Positions 8,180 through 17,840 of a DNA stretch of 21,876 bases are shown piece after piece. The notes below the pieces were generated by a model. That model ran no database searches. It was not told the DNA's origin and saw only the letters and a program-made list of their open reading frames with translations. The translations under genes and the position numbers were made by a program. The stretch lies in the NCBI GenBank assembly GCA_900128395.1, contig LT649525.1, positions 1 to 21,876 of the forward strand. Direction: 5' to 3'. This DNA comes from Stramenopiles sp. TOSAG23-2. Lineage: Eukaryota; Sar. The stretch's first letter is position 1. Every line of letters begins with the position of its first letter.

Positions 8180-8930
8180 TTGTGGTGGTTGTTATTGTAT
8201 TGTTTATCTTCTTTCGTTACTTTTGTTTTTCGATCTGATCCTTATGTATAGGATTACTATAATTGTTTTTTTCAAACACACACCCTCTTCCTCTTCCAGT
8301 AATAATGTTATGGCGTAGTAGCCTTTTGTTCTTCAATATTCTATCTTATCCTTGATGTCATCTTTAATATATGTATCCACATGTTTTTTCTTTCTTTTGA
8401 TTCATTCGTAGAACGTAGAATGTAGAATATTGACGACGATGACCGTATCCAAAATCATTTCTTCAGCAGAGAATAGAAAAAGTAAGAGAGAGAAAGAAGT
8501 TGTTTATTAGTCGTCGTCTAGACGAAATAGGAGCTAATATCCCGCCTGTACTATTATATTATATCCTGTGCTGTACTATGCTGTGGTTGGTGCTGTGTGC
8601 TGTGTAATACTAAGTATTTATAGGTTTATTATAATGCTATTTCTATATTAATAGCTGCTAATGCTAACACCAGGGTGGTATTATGGTATAATCCATATGT
8701 ATTGGGAAACAAAATGAATGGCTAAAGCGGCTGATGTGTGATGGAGATTGTACAAACAATATGGATGATGGATGATTGCACCATTTATTCATTGTTCGTT
8801 ATGAATAATATATTATTAGATTGTGTGAAATATTGCAAATAGAAAACCTTCTTATATAGAAATAAGCAAACATAAACATAAGAGTAAGATATTATTAACA
8901 GCAATCACATTATACAAAGAACAAAGCAAC
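8180..8930. promoter_or_regulatory. Divergent promoter region, mARC-like / bL12m
   Basis: This 751-bp gap lies between two genes transcribed away from each other. It contains a 12-bp palindrome TCGTCTAGACGA (8514-8525), a GA-rich stretch just before it (about 8473-8499), a cluster of four GCTGT words within about 8568-8608, and ATGGATG repeats near 8760-8775. I see no convincing gene. A plus-strand open frame overlapping its left end is low-complexity and probably noise. Confidence 0.55.
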
Positions 8931-9644
8931 ATGGCTACATATTTCATGCAAAATGCAACACGTTTAGTGGCTAGGAACAATGCAATAAGACGTATGGCAA
9001 CAAACAACAAAAAAATGCAATTGAAGAAACAAACAGTATTATCTTTAAATTTTTCCAATAATAGTAGTAGTAGTAGTAGTAGTAGTAATAGTAGATGCAA
9101 TTATAGAATATTGCCTTCTTTCACCGTAACGACACAAACAACAACTTTCCAGCAACAACGTTATTTTCACAATACTAATTTTTCTATGGAAGAAAACACG
9201 GAAGAAATAAAAATTATTACACCAGATTCTCCGCCAGATCCAAAAGTCGAACAAATTTTGGAGGATATACTTAGTTTAAACTTATTGCAAGTTGCACAGT
9301 TAGCAGAAGGTATGAAGGATAAATTAGGTATACAAGATACGCCGATGCCGATGATGGGTGGTGGAATGCCAATGATGGCAGCAGGTGGTGCAGCTGCCCC
9401 TGCGGAGGATGCTGAACCAGCAGAGGAGAAAACAGCATTCGATGTAAAACTTACTTCGTTTGATGCATCTAGTAAAATTAAAGTTATTAAAGAAGTCAGA
9501 GCAATTACAGGTTTAGGTTTAAAAGAGGCAAAAGAATTTGTTGAAGGTGCACCAAAAGTGATTAAAGAAGGATTGAAAAAGGAAGAATGTGAAGAAATCC
9601 AAGAGAAATTGAAAGCGGTAGGGGGAGTTGTAGAAATTGAATAA
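8931..9644 (+). CDS. MRPL12: Mitochondrial ribosomal protein bL12m (L7/L12 family)
   Basis: This 237-residue protein is the precursor of the L7/L12 stalk protein, which recruits translation factors to the large ribosomal subunit. The first 85 residues are rich in Arg, Asn, Ser and Thr and almost free of acids. They fit a mitochondrial presequence, with a possible cleavage region at RYFHNT (77-82). The N-terminal dimerisation helices cover about 100-134 ([13 protein letters not shown], then [17 protein letters not shown]). A Met/Gly/Ala hinge covers 137-167. The C-terminal factor-binding domain covers 168-237, with [21 protein letters not shown] and the terminal GGVVEIE. An (AGT)n microsatellite encodes a serine tract at 45-52, inside the presequence. 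It has one exon; the stop codon overlaps an AATAAA hexamer (9640-9645). Plastid L12 is a less likely alternative, because no clear bipartite signal is seen. Confidence 0.93.
   Translation: MATYFMQNATRLVARNNAIRRMATNNKKMQLKKQTVLSLNFSNNSSSSSSSSNSRCNYRILPSFTVTTQTTTFQQQRYFHNTNFSMEENTEEIKIITPDSPPDPKVEQILEDILSLNLLQVAQLAEGMKDKLGIQDTPMPMMGGGMPMMAAGGAAAPAEDAEPAEEKTAFDVKLTSFDASSKIKVIKEVRAITGLGLKEAKEFVEGAPKVIKEGLKKEECEEIQEKLKAVGGVVEIE
9062..9085 (+). repeat. (TAG)8 trinucleotide microsatellite in bL12m
   Basis: Eight TAG units are read in frame as AGT serine codons, in the presequence part of bL12m. Length variation here would be tolerated because the segment is removed on import (inference). Confidence 0.85.
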
Positions 9645-10043
9645 ATACATATACATGTATAATTATATATACATAATTACATGTATACGTGTAAAGAGAC
9701 GGTTACCTGGTATTTTAATATAACGTATCATATTCGTATATATTGACGAGAAGTGAATACGAAATATATATTCAGAGCAGATTTCTTGCATGTACGAGTA
9801 TTAACACACAATAAATCCGAGGTACAAAAACACACGTCGCATATAAATTTAAATAAAAAAATGCGAAAGCGTAAAATAGTTTTTTTTTTCTAAATATTTT
9901 TGTGGATATAATACACGAGTATATATACGAGCGCGTATATGAAAAATTTAAATATCATACGTCTCGTAAAAAAAATATACAATTAATTTAACCTTTTTTC
10001 GGTATGATAATATCTCTCTCTCTCTCTTCCTTTCGCTTTCTCA
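9645..10043. other. Convergent 3' spacer, bL12m / IFT172
   Basis: This spacer of about 400 bp lies between two gene ends. It has a possible hairpin just past the bL12m stop (ATACATGTA at 9651-9659, TACATGTAT at 9678-9686), an AATAAA near 9810, several TACG/CGTA words, and a (TC)n tract at 10013-10027 next to the IFT172 stop. I see no gene. Confidence 0.6.
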
Positions 10044-13000
10044 TTAATAAATTGGTTTTTGAGGCGCATTACACCAAGGGCATTTGCCTGTTGCAGCAAC
10101 TACTAAATTCCATGCAGCTTTGTTTGCAACATTATTACAATTGGTGCAGCTGACTCTATTGCTTTGAGAGGTAATTGGATAACCCGTGATAATGCATGCA
10201 TCACTTTGATTTTTACAACTTGGACATGTCAATGTTGCAGTGTAAATTTTATCGTTGCATTTAACGCAATTTCTATTTGTTACTGACTGATCTACTTGCT
10301 GGTTCATACTTATTTGCAATACCCAATCACGGATTTCCTCGCGTGCATCCTCGTCCAAATATTGCTGCTTTGGTAGCGCATAATCAAATGGAGCTGGGAT
10401 ATCCGTGCCCACGAAGTCGCTATTATCAATCATAGTTGCATCTGCCTCCTCAATGGCTTCTGATAAATCCAAATAATGGTTTAAAAACACAAAAGCCATG
10501 GACAAATCATTCGTGTCCCTGCATGCAATACCTGCCTCATAAAATGCTCTGTCAGCTGGAATAACACCACAAAAACGCAACAATGCGACAGCAATCTGTG
10601 CCGCTTCTTTACTATTTCCATTCTCTTCGAATTCCTTTTGCATTGTCATATAATGTGCTACTAATAATGCACGTTCGAAAAATTTCAACGCACCTTGGTT
10701 ACTACTACTATTAGAGGTTTTTCCTTCATATTTCGATCCACCACCAGAATCTCCACCTTTCAACGATTGGACCAAAGAATAGATTAACTTGCGCAAATCT
10801 TTTGTTAAAGATACAATGTCGTTTCCACCACCTTGCACTGACGTTTGCTTTAATGTTCGACCGAAAAATTCTTTGATCAAACCTTTATACAATATGAAAT
10901 TACTGTCATCTGGATCCCCACCAAATCTGCCCAAGACATTGATTGCCTCATTTTGTTTACCATCTTGCACAAGCTGAGATGCGTATTGAGTAGCGTAAAA
11001 GGCACCTTTTTCAGGTGCTTGTTGCTCGCAAATCTCAAATACTCGGTCCCAATCGCCTTTTTGTGCTAAAATATCCAAACCAGCAACTACGTTACCACTG
11101 TTCACGAGGCCGTGTGCGTCACCAGCATTTGCCATGTGACTTTCTTGCGCATTCTCCACCATCTGTCTGTATTGTGGCGCATCTTGCTCTACTAAATTCC
11201 TTGCTTTCTTGAAACATGCACCGGCAATGTATGCTGTCACAGATTCGCGGAACATATCTAAATCTCTGTATAGATCTCCAGCACCTTCGAATCGTTTCAA
11301 AGTGTTTAAGCGACCAGCAACTTCCATGGTTACATCGCGTAAGCGCCTGCGTTCGTGATGTCCGGCTAGTTTTACTGCCTTCTCCCAGATTTCCTCCAAC
11401 GCTGCTAAATTTTTCGCATGGGATTCACTGATGCTTAAATAGGTATCGATAGCACGACCCCAATCACCACTTTCCTCGAAGTTCCTTGCAGCTTGCAACA
11501 AGGCATCAAGATTAGCATCTTTGGATGCTGTTACATGATGCGAGCTGTGAGATTGTCCTTTGTTATTATTAGATGAACCGGATGATTTTTGACCACCTCC
11601 ACTGCCACCACCAGTTGTTGCGCGAGTATAATCTTCATTGATTTCACTTAATTTATGTGGCAAGTGACGTTTTGCAACGCGTATTGCATCTTGCCATCGA
11701 CTTGCTTCTTTGTAGGCTTTCAATGCAAGTTCCGGTTTCTTAGCTGAAATGAATAACGTCTCTGCTCTTGTGAAATCTTTGCGTTCAACTGCTATACGTG
11801 CCTGTGCAACAAATACATCTGGCATGGCACTAGGATCATATTGTTCGGCAACTCGGCCAGCTTGTGCCCAATCTTGCTGATGAATGTACATATCAATGGC
11901 TTCCCTAGGCTTGCCAGCTTTCATAAATTCGGTTTCAGCCTCTGCAAAGCGTTCCTCGTCTTCTAAAAACAATGCATGTTTTAAATGCACTTCTGGTAAT
12001 TTTGATTTTAAACTATTACGTGCTAAACCAAATGCATGTTCGAAGTCACCCGTTTCTACACTGTAATCAATAGCTTGCTCAATTAAGCCTAATTTAGTCA
12101 ATAATTTTGCGCCTTGTTCACCACTTAAATGCATTGCCCATGCGTATGCTACACGTTTCGAAGCTGATAGACCACCATGAACTTTAGCTACGCGGATTGC
12201 TTCGTCCCAATTATCATTTGCACGATACATATTAACCGCACTTTGCCACTCTTGAGCTTCGCAATAATGTTTCTCTGCATCTCGTAAATTGCCTTCCATC
12301 TCCAATTGTTGTGCCAAATGCAAGTGTGTTTCTTTCAACAGCTCCTTGCGGTATGTTTTTACTAAGCGTACCATTTGGTCGTATTTACGTGCTTTTTTAT
12401 ACATATTGATTGCCAAGTCTGGTTCGTTCACAGCTAAATACAAACGTTCTGCTTCTTTCAACTTATTAACACGTTCTAAATCTTGCGCTTGGTTGATATA
12501 TAAATGAGTCGCTTCATTTTCAGACATATAACGTGTTGCAATTTTATGTGCCAACTCCCATTTATTTGCGCGAGTGTACATATCGACAGCATCGCTAGCT
12601 TTTCCTGCTTTGATATAGTATTCCTCTGCTAAATCATATCGTTTCGCCTCGCGGTAATGCGATGCAATCCTGCTATAATATGGCTTGCATGCATCTCCAC
12701 GCATAGTGCTATCAATTAATTGCGCTGCTTTCGTCCATTGCTTCGAATCCAAGGAAGCACGAATTGCTTTCTCGTGTTCTCCAGCTTCGATGTAATGATT
12801 AATCGCAGCATCAACTTGTTTTTGAGAGACCAAGTAATCTCCCCAATCTGCTTCAAGCCTGACGACTTGAGCAGGGAACGAACGCCTTGCCAATTCCACG
12901 GCACGCCTATATGCATTTCCTTTAATATACAACTCCATGGCACGTTCCACATCATCCATACGCTCGTAAAAGTCTCCAGCCTTATCAAACATACCTGCAT

Positions 13001-15473
13001 TGATCATTGCACGGCCAATCTTTTCCAATAATTGCTGTCCACCACCGATATTACGTTGGGTATTTGCAATACGAGCAGCTTTTGCTGGGAAGCCACCTTT
13101 CAAATATAAATTGATTGCGGTGACATAGTCGCCTTCCTCTTCCTTCAATTTCGCGGCTGCTTCCTCTTGTCCACTCTTTTCTAAGTATTCAAAATAATGT
13201 AACTTCATTTGAGATGCATCGCCATTGCCCGTTTGTTCCGCAACTTTGATTGCATCTGTCCAACGATGCATGGTTTGGTACATTTCAATAGCTTCTTCCG
13301 CTTGACCTTGTTCCACATAGATACGCTCTGCACGTGCGAAGTCTCCATCTAGTAAGGCTAATGACGCCCTTACTTTGAAATGCTTCTTGCCATCCGTGCC
13401 TGTATTTTTGGATACGCCATCAACAATTTTATTTAAACGCCTTAAATATCTTGCTTTCGATACGTCCCCTAACGCAGCATAACACCTTTCTGCTGCATTT
13501 AATTGCCTTTCTTCCCATGCACGTTTTGCTAATTGGTTCCACATTGCTGCAGTTTCATTTGACAATTCCAAACCTTCCAAGATATCCATTGCCTTGTCAA
13601 AATCTAAATCATCCATTGCAGTTCCAAATGCAATCAATTGCTCATCTAGCTCGTACGATGCGGTGTTGATTCCTTCGTCAACAATAACCTCTGTTTTTCC
13701 ACCACTTCGTTCGATTTCTTCCACTTCCCCTTTGATTTGGTACATGGTTACTTTATCAGGTGCAGAGATGTTGTACCATACGCATAAATTATTTCGATTC
13801 TGTGCAACTACGACATCGGAGTTTGGTACCCATTGTGCATAGTTACAATAATTTAACAAAGTAGTACGATTTTGAGAAGCAATGTCATATAGATGCAATT
13901 GCCTACGTTTATCGCGGAATAAAAGTAAATTTGCACGTCCATTTAGCTCCATCCAGTCGATTCTAGCATCATGATTAATAGTTGCTAATCCAATGTTAGT
14001 GGCTAAGTCCATTATTCTGATGGTATGCACGTCTAATAAATATGCAATTTTCTTGTTGTCGTCACTATTTTCCACATCAACATCCATTGTTTTACCTTCG
14101 CTTCCACGGCTGTTTCGTAATGGAGGCCTTTCATTAATACGTACGGATAATACACTTGGTTTCATGTGTTCAGTTCTGCAACTTCCTAAAATTTCATTGT
14201 GTCCATATTCAATCAATGACAATTCACCCGCATTAAAAACCATGCAACATGCTGGATTATCAAAAATAAATTTTTCACTTCCACTTCCATTCCATGGAAC
14301 TTCACTTAATTTGCAACTGACTAAATCACCAGTTAAAATGGTTTCCGGTGTCAATGCAATTAAATAACGATCTTGAAAAACATTAATCTTCGTGATTTCA
14401 CAATTGAAATGCGATTTTAAAACAACACGTTGACCAGCAGATGGCCCTGTCATACGCTTTACGATGACTTGACTTAAGCTTACATATGTAAATTCAAACG
14501 CATTTTTATACGTCATACGTTTGACACATGCATCAAATGCATCCAACGCACCGCATAATGTACCAATATTTAAACGGCTACCATCCCATTTCCATCCTAA
14601 TGCAGTGACGGAGTACATATTTGGAATTTCCTTCCTTTCCCCTTCTCTCCATTCTTCTGCACGTGCATGAAAATTGTACGATATGAATTTGTCATAATTA
14701 CCAATAACAACTGTTTCACCCGATGGATTAAATGCAGCAACTGTAAACTCTTTCACAGAATCATCGTTTGAATAATCAAACGTACGCACTTCCATGCCAT
14801 TCATTGGATCGTAGAAAACAACTTTTGAATCGTTTCCAGCGGCAACGATGGATTCCCCCCAACTCAATGCGTATGGTGGGCATGTATGTGTAATGATCTG
14901 GCGATGCGATGGTGCACCACTATGTTCATCAAACGCGAAATGGTGTACGGAACCATCTAAATGTCCAGATAAAAAACCATGTCCATCCGGTGAGGTACAC
15001 ATGGAGACTGTGTATGATTCAGCATTATAACATGTAGCAAACTTATTGTTTTTCAACTGTCCTAATTTTACTTTGCCGTCTTCTAAACCGAAACATACTT
15101 TGTTTGGCTCTTTTGTCGGCCATGCTAAACTAGTTACTGAATGGTGTTGGCTAAATTTATTACAAATACTTTTCTTATCCCCCCATTCTACACCTAACTT
15201 GTATACAAAGACAATTTGATCACTTTGTGCAATTGCAAGTTTCGTACTATCTGGGGAAAATGCCATTCCACGCACTAAATAATTCTTTGGTCCCCTATCA
15301 GCAGGCTTCGTACTAAATTTATCACGTTTTTCTCCATTTTCATCATATAAGACAACAATCCTATCTACGGTAACACATGCCATACGTTTATTATTTGGTG
15401 ACCAACATATTGCAGTCACTTTATGCATATTATCCTTTGCATTAGATAACGTTTTCACATGTCGTAATTGCAT
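10044..15473 (-). CDS. IFT172: Intraflagellar transport protein IFT172
   Basis: This 1809-residue single-exon gene encodes the largest subunit of the IFT-B complex, which moves cargo along the axoneme and is needed to build cilia. The start MQLRHVKTL, RDKFSTKPAD, NYLVRGMAFSPDSTKLAI and WGDKKSICNKF match the IFT172 N terminus closely. WD40 repeats fill about residues 1-600 (with GTLCGALDAFD, WVPNSDVVVAQNRN and LCVWYN), and TPR-like helical repeats about 620-1560 (for example YLKGGFPAKAARI, AINHYIEA, NMYKKARKYD). The C-terminal region has DWVLQISMNQ and four CxxC pairs at 1736-1739, 1750-1753, 1776-1779 and 1798-1801, surrounding ITGYPI. Two Gly/Ser/Asn-rich insertions (about 1280-1320 and 1570-1595) explain the extra length over the human protein (about 1749). 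It is divergent from SPAG6. Confidence 0.97.
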   Translation of the reverse strand: MQLRHVKTLSNAKDNMHKVTAICWSPNNKRMACVTVDRIVVLYDENGEKRDKFSTKPADRGPKNYLVRGMAFSPDSTKLAIAQSDQIVFVYKLGVEWGDKKSICNKFSQHHSVTSLAWPTKEPNKVCFGLEDGKVKLGQLKNNKFATCYNAESYTVSMCTSPDGHGFLSGHLDGSVHHFAFDEHSGAPSHRQIITHTCPPYALSWGESIVAAGNDSKVVFYDPMNGMEVRTFDYSNDDSVKEFTVAAFNPSGETVVIGNYDKFISYNFHARAEEWREGERKEIPNMYSVTALGWKWDGSRLNIGTLCGALDAFDACVKRMTYKNAFEFTYVSLSQVIVKRMTGPSAGQRVVLKSHFNCEITKINVFQDRYLIALTPETILTGDLVSCKLSEVPWNGSGSEKFIFDNPACCMVFNAGELSLIEYGHNEILGSCRTEHMKPSVLSVRINERPPLRNSRGSEGKTMDVDVENSDDNKKIAYLLDVHTIRIMDLATNIGLATINHDARIDWMELNGRANLLLFRDKRRQLHLYDIASQNRTTLLNYCNYAQWVPNSDVVVAQNRNNLCVWYNISAPDKVTMYQIKGEVEEIERSGGKTEVIVDEGINTASYELDEQLIAFGTAMDDLDFDKAMDILEGLELSNETAAMWNQLAKRAWEERQLNAAERCYAALGDVSKARYLRRLNKIVDGVSKNTGTDGKKHFKVRASLALLDGDFARAERIYVEQGQAEEAIEMYQTMHRWTDAIKVAEQTGNGDASQMKLHYFEYLEKSGQEEAAAKLKEEEGDYVTAINLYLKGGFPAKAARIANTQRNIGGGQQLLEKIGRAMINAGMFDKAGDFYERMDDVERAMELYIKGNAYRRAVELARRSFPAQVVRLEADWGDYLVSQKQVDAAINHYIEAGEHEKAIRASLDSKQWTKAAQLIDSTMRGDACKPYYSRIASHYREAKRYDLAEEYYIKAGKASDAVDMYTRANKWELAHKIATRYMSENEATHLYINQAQDLERVNKLKEAERLYLAVNEPDLAINMYKKARKYDQMVRLVKTYRKELLKETHLHLAQQLEMEGNLRDAEKHYCEAQEWQSAVNMYRANDNWDEAIRVAKVHGGLSASKRVAYAWAMHLSGEQGAKLLTKLGLIEQAIDYSVETGDFEHAFGLARNSLKSKLPEVHLKHALFLEDEERFAEAETEFMKAGKPREAIDMYIHQQDWAQAGRVAEQYDPSAMPDVFVAQARIAVERKDFTRAETLFISAKKPELALKAYKEASRWQDAIRVAKRHLPHKLSEINEDYTRATTGGGSGGGQKSSGSSNNNKGQSHSSHHVTASKDANLDALLQAARNFEESGDWGRAIDTYLSISESHAKNLAALEEIWEKAVKLAGHHERRRLRDVTMEVAGRLNTLKRFEGAGDLYRDLDMFRESVTAYIAGACFKKARNLVEQDAPQYRQMVENAQESHMANAGDAHGLVNSGNVVAGLDILAQKGDWDRVFEICEQQAPEKGAFYATQYASQLVQDGKQNEAINVLGRFGGDPDDSNFILYKGLIKEFFGRTLKQTSVQGGGNDIVSLTKDLRKLIYSLVQSLKGGDSGGGSKYEGKTSNSSSNQGALKFFERALLVAHYMTMQKEFEENGNSKEAAQIAVALLRFCGVIPADRAFYEAGIACRDTNDLSMAFVFLNHYLDLSEAIEEADATMIDNSDFVGTDIPAPFDYALPKQQYLDEDAREEIRDWVLQISMNQQVDQSVTNRNCVKCNDKIYTATLTCPSCKNQSDACIITGYPITSQSNRVSCTNCNNVANKAAWNLVVAATGKCPWCNAPQKPIY

Positions 15474-15815
15474 TTTTGGTTTGTTATTATTATAATATTC
15501 TGTTTAAAATATTTAATAGACGTATGTGTGTGTCTGAGAGACTGGTTCGCTGTATATATTATGTAATTATATTATATGTATTCAATATCTATGTTACTTA
15601 GTTGATTTGTTTCTAGTATATAAAAGATATATATATTTAATTTAAATATATATATTCGAATATCGTTAATGGCACAATGGTAATTTAATGCTAATAATCT
15701 TATTTGCTATTATCCGGAGAAATCAAAAAATTTGAAAATTAGTTTGTGCTTAGCCATGTGCAAATATTGAAAATAGAAGAATGTTGTATTTACAAGAATA
15801 TAGCTCAAGCTAAAA

Positions 15816-15827
15816 AACGAGCTAGCA
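15816..15827 (+). repeat. Left arm of a 12-bp inverted repeat
   Basis: AACGAGCTAGCA; its exact reverse complement is at 16047-16058. The arm contains the palindrome GCTAGC. It may be a paired factor-binding site in the ciliary promoter (inference). Confidence 0.7.
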
Positions 15828-16046
15828 CCACGGCAGCACTAAAAATTGCTACCATATCCACACCATCAGCAATGCTACTATCAATATACACCGTACACAA
15901 CTAGCTTATCATCATGATATAGGAAATACATCGTAATTTGTAGTAATTAGTATATATACAGTACGTGCGTACCACCTGGTACTGTCTCAAGTGGCCCATT
16001 TCAACGAGCGTTTTGTTGCCGTTTTTCTCCTATTAATGCTGTGTGA

Positions 16047-16058
16047 TGCTAGCTCGTT
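16047..16058 (-). repeat. Right arm of a 12-bp inverted repeat
   Basis: TGCTAGCTCGTT, the exact reverse complement of 15816-15827, lies about 255 bp before the SPAG6 start. The left arm lies about 343 bp before the IFT172 start. Confidence 0.7.
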
Positions 16059-16313
16059 CGCATACAATAAAAGAAACAAAGATGGAAAAGACCGTTGTCT
16101 CGCTTTTAGCTGGTTAGCTACAAAGTATATGCAAAATAACAGTAAAATGTACATAAACTAGATCAAAACAGAAAAACAAGTAACAAGAAGAAAGAAAGAT
16201 TAAGATAAACAAATTATTTTTTGAATCAATCTATAAATATAATATAGCAGATTTATAATATATATAGTAATATACATACATAATATAAGGGTAATCGTAA
16301 TAAATATTTCATC

Positions 16314-17840
16314 ATGGCATCATCAGTATTATCAGTATTTGAAACATATCAAAAAGCACGTGTTGCGTTTGTACAATCCGTTGCTGACTTAGCAACAAGG
16401 GCACAAAACATTGAGATCATGCAAAATGCTGGCGTTATGCAATTGTTACGTCCATTATTATTAGATAATGTCCCATCAATCCAGCAAAGTAGTGCATTGG
16501 CATTGGGACGTTTGGCAAATTATAGTGATGATTTAGCAGAAGCTGTTGTTGGTAATGAAATTTTACCACAGTTAGTATATTCATTATCTGAACAAAATCG
16601 TTTTTATAAAAAAGCAGCTGCATTCGTTTTGAGAGCGGTTGCAAAACACTCCCCAGAATTGGCACAAGCTGTTGTTGATAGTGGTGCATTGGAATCATTG
16701 GTCGTGTGTTTGGAAGAGTTCGATCCATCTGTTAAAGAAGCAGCAGCATGGGCACTTGGTTACATTGCTGGACATACTGGTGAATTAGCACAAGCAGTTG
16801 TTGACGCAGGTGCAGTGCCTTTACTTGTTCTATGCGTACAAGAACCAGAAATTTCATTGAAACGTATTGCAGCCAGTGCATTGTCTGACATTGCAAAGCA
16901 TTCGCCGGAATTGGCACAAGCAGTTGTAGACGCAAGTGCAGTTACATATTTAGCAGCATTGATCACCCACTCCGATACAAAATTGAAACGTCAAGTATGT
17001 ATGGGTTTAGCACAAATTGCTAAACATAGTGTTGACTTGGCAGAAGTTGTGGTGGAAGCAGAAATCTTCCCAAAAATATTAACTTGTCTTAAAGATACAG
17101 ATGGTTACGTACAAAAGAATGCATCTACTTGCATTCGTGAAGTTGCTAAACATACACCAGAATTGGCTAAATTAATTGTAAACAGTGGTGGTGCAGCAGC
17201 ACTTGTTGAATATGTAAGTGAAACGAAAGGACATGCACGTTTACCAGGTATTATGGCATTAGGTTTTATCGCTGCATTCAGTGAAACATTGGCATTAGCA
17301 GTTGTTGTATCAAAAGGTGTTACACCATTAAAAGATGCATTGATCACGGAGCCAGAAGATCACATTAAAGCAGCAGCAGCATGGGCATTAGGGCAAGTAG
17401 GTCGTCATAGTCCAGACCACGCAAGAGCATTAGCAGAGAATGAAGTATTAAGAGTTTTATTAGCAAATTACATGCATGAGGCAAATAGTGCTGATTTACG
17501 TACTAAAGCAAAACGTGCATTGAAAGCTATCTTGAAGAAATGCACACATTTACCAGCATTGGAACCATTATTAAAAGAAGCACCAGTCGAAATACAAAAA
17601 TACATCCTCGAACAATTTGCAAAAACCTTGCCACACGATCAACAAGCACGTCGTACATTTGTACAAAGTGGTGGTTTACAATTGGTATGCCAATTGGCAG
17701 AAGATGCAGATGGTAAATTAGCAGAGCATATTAAAGGAATACAAGATTGTTATCCACCAGAAATTGTAGAATACTACAGTCCAAAATATGCAGATCAATT
17801 AATGAAAAAAATCGATGAGTTTACACCAAATGTCGGTTAA
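16314..17840 (+). CDS. SPAG6: Sperm-associated antigen 6 / PF16, central apparatus protein
   Basis: This 508-residue single-exon protein is almost the length of human SPAG6 (509). It is a component of the axonemal central pair apparatus (C1 microtubule), needed for regulated flagellar beating. It consists of armadillo repeats throughout. Diagnostic blocks include VFETYQKARVAFVQ (8-21), LATRAQNIE, QNAGVMQLLRPLLLD, ALALGRLANYSDDLAEAVV, EQNRFYKKAAAFVLRAV, repeated KHSPELAQAVVD, EPEDHIKAAAAWALGQ and the C-terminal CYPPEIVEYYSPKYAD. The start is fixed by alignment with the family N terminus. Possible poly(A) hexamers lie at 17961-17966 and 18126-18131. The gene pairs with IFT172 across a shared promoter region, which suggests co-expression during flagellar assembly. 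Confidence 0.97.
   Translation: MASSVLSVFETYQKARVAFVQSVADLATRAQNIEIMQNAGVMQLLRPLLLDNVPSIQQSSALALGRLANYSDDLAEAVVGNEILPQLVYSLSEQNRFYKKAAAFVLRAVAKHSPELAQAVVDSGALESLVVCLEEFDPSVKEAAAWALGYIAGHTGELAQAVVDAGAVPLLVLCVQEPEISLKRIAASALSDIAKHSPELAQAVVDASAVTYLAALITHSDTKLKRQVCMGLAQIAKHSVDLAEVVVEAEIFPKILTCLKDTDGYVQKNASTCIREVAKHTPELAKLIVNSGGAAALVEYVSETKGHARLPGIMALGFIAAFSETLALAVVVSKGVTPLKDALITEPEDHIKAAAAWALGQVGRHSPDHARALAENEVLRVLLANYMHEANSADLRTKAKRALKAILKKCTHLPALEPLLKEAPVEIQKYILEQFAKTLPHDQQARRTFVQSGGLQLVCQLAEDADGKLAEHIKGIQDCYPPEIVEYYSPKYADQLMKKIDEFTPNVG

Larger units (their letters stand above)
15474..16313. promoter_or_regulatory. Shared divergent promoter region of IFT172 and SPAG6
   Basis: This 840-bp gap lies between two ciliary genes transcribed away from each other. 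Visible structures are a 12-bp inverted repeat (15816-15827 and 16047-16058), a third copy of the core AACGAGC at 16003-16009, the palindromes ATATTCGAATAT (15652-15663) and GTACCACCTGGTAC (15969-15982), and one GTTGCC word (16015-16020). GTTGCC resembles a half-site of the RFX X-box known from animal ciliary promoters, but no matching second half follows it. No gene is convincing here. Confidence 0.6.

Noticed and set aside
8118-8318. Plus-strand open frame across the mARC-like start
   Set aside because: It is antisense to exon 1 over a third of its length and low-complexity beyond that, with no recognisable product.
8514-8525. 12-bp palindrome TCGTCTAGACGA as a specific regulatory operator
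   Set aside because: A 12-bp palindrome is expected a few times by chance in a window this long, and nothing else supports it. It is noted only as spacer content.
12716-13031. Open frames on both strands inside the IFT172 TPR region
   Set aside because: They overlap a certain coding region in other frames and show no family resemblance.
15740-15904. Open plus-strand stretch between IFT172 and SPAG6 (ending in a frame reading SAMLLSIYTVHN)
   Set aside because: It has no ATG until near its end, no splice acceptor that fits, and no known match. SPAG6 already starts at the family N terminus.
16015-16020. GTTGCC as an RFX X-box in the ciliary promoter
   Set aside because: Only a half-site is present. 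The bases that follow (GTTTTTC) do not form the second half.
16435-17347. Several long open frames antisense to SPAG6
   Set aside because: They are a by-product of repeated GCA/TTA-rich codons in the armadillo repeats. The sense protein matches SPAG6 along its full length.
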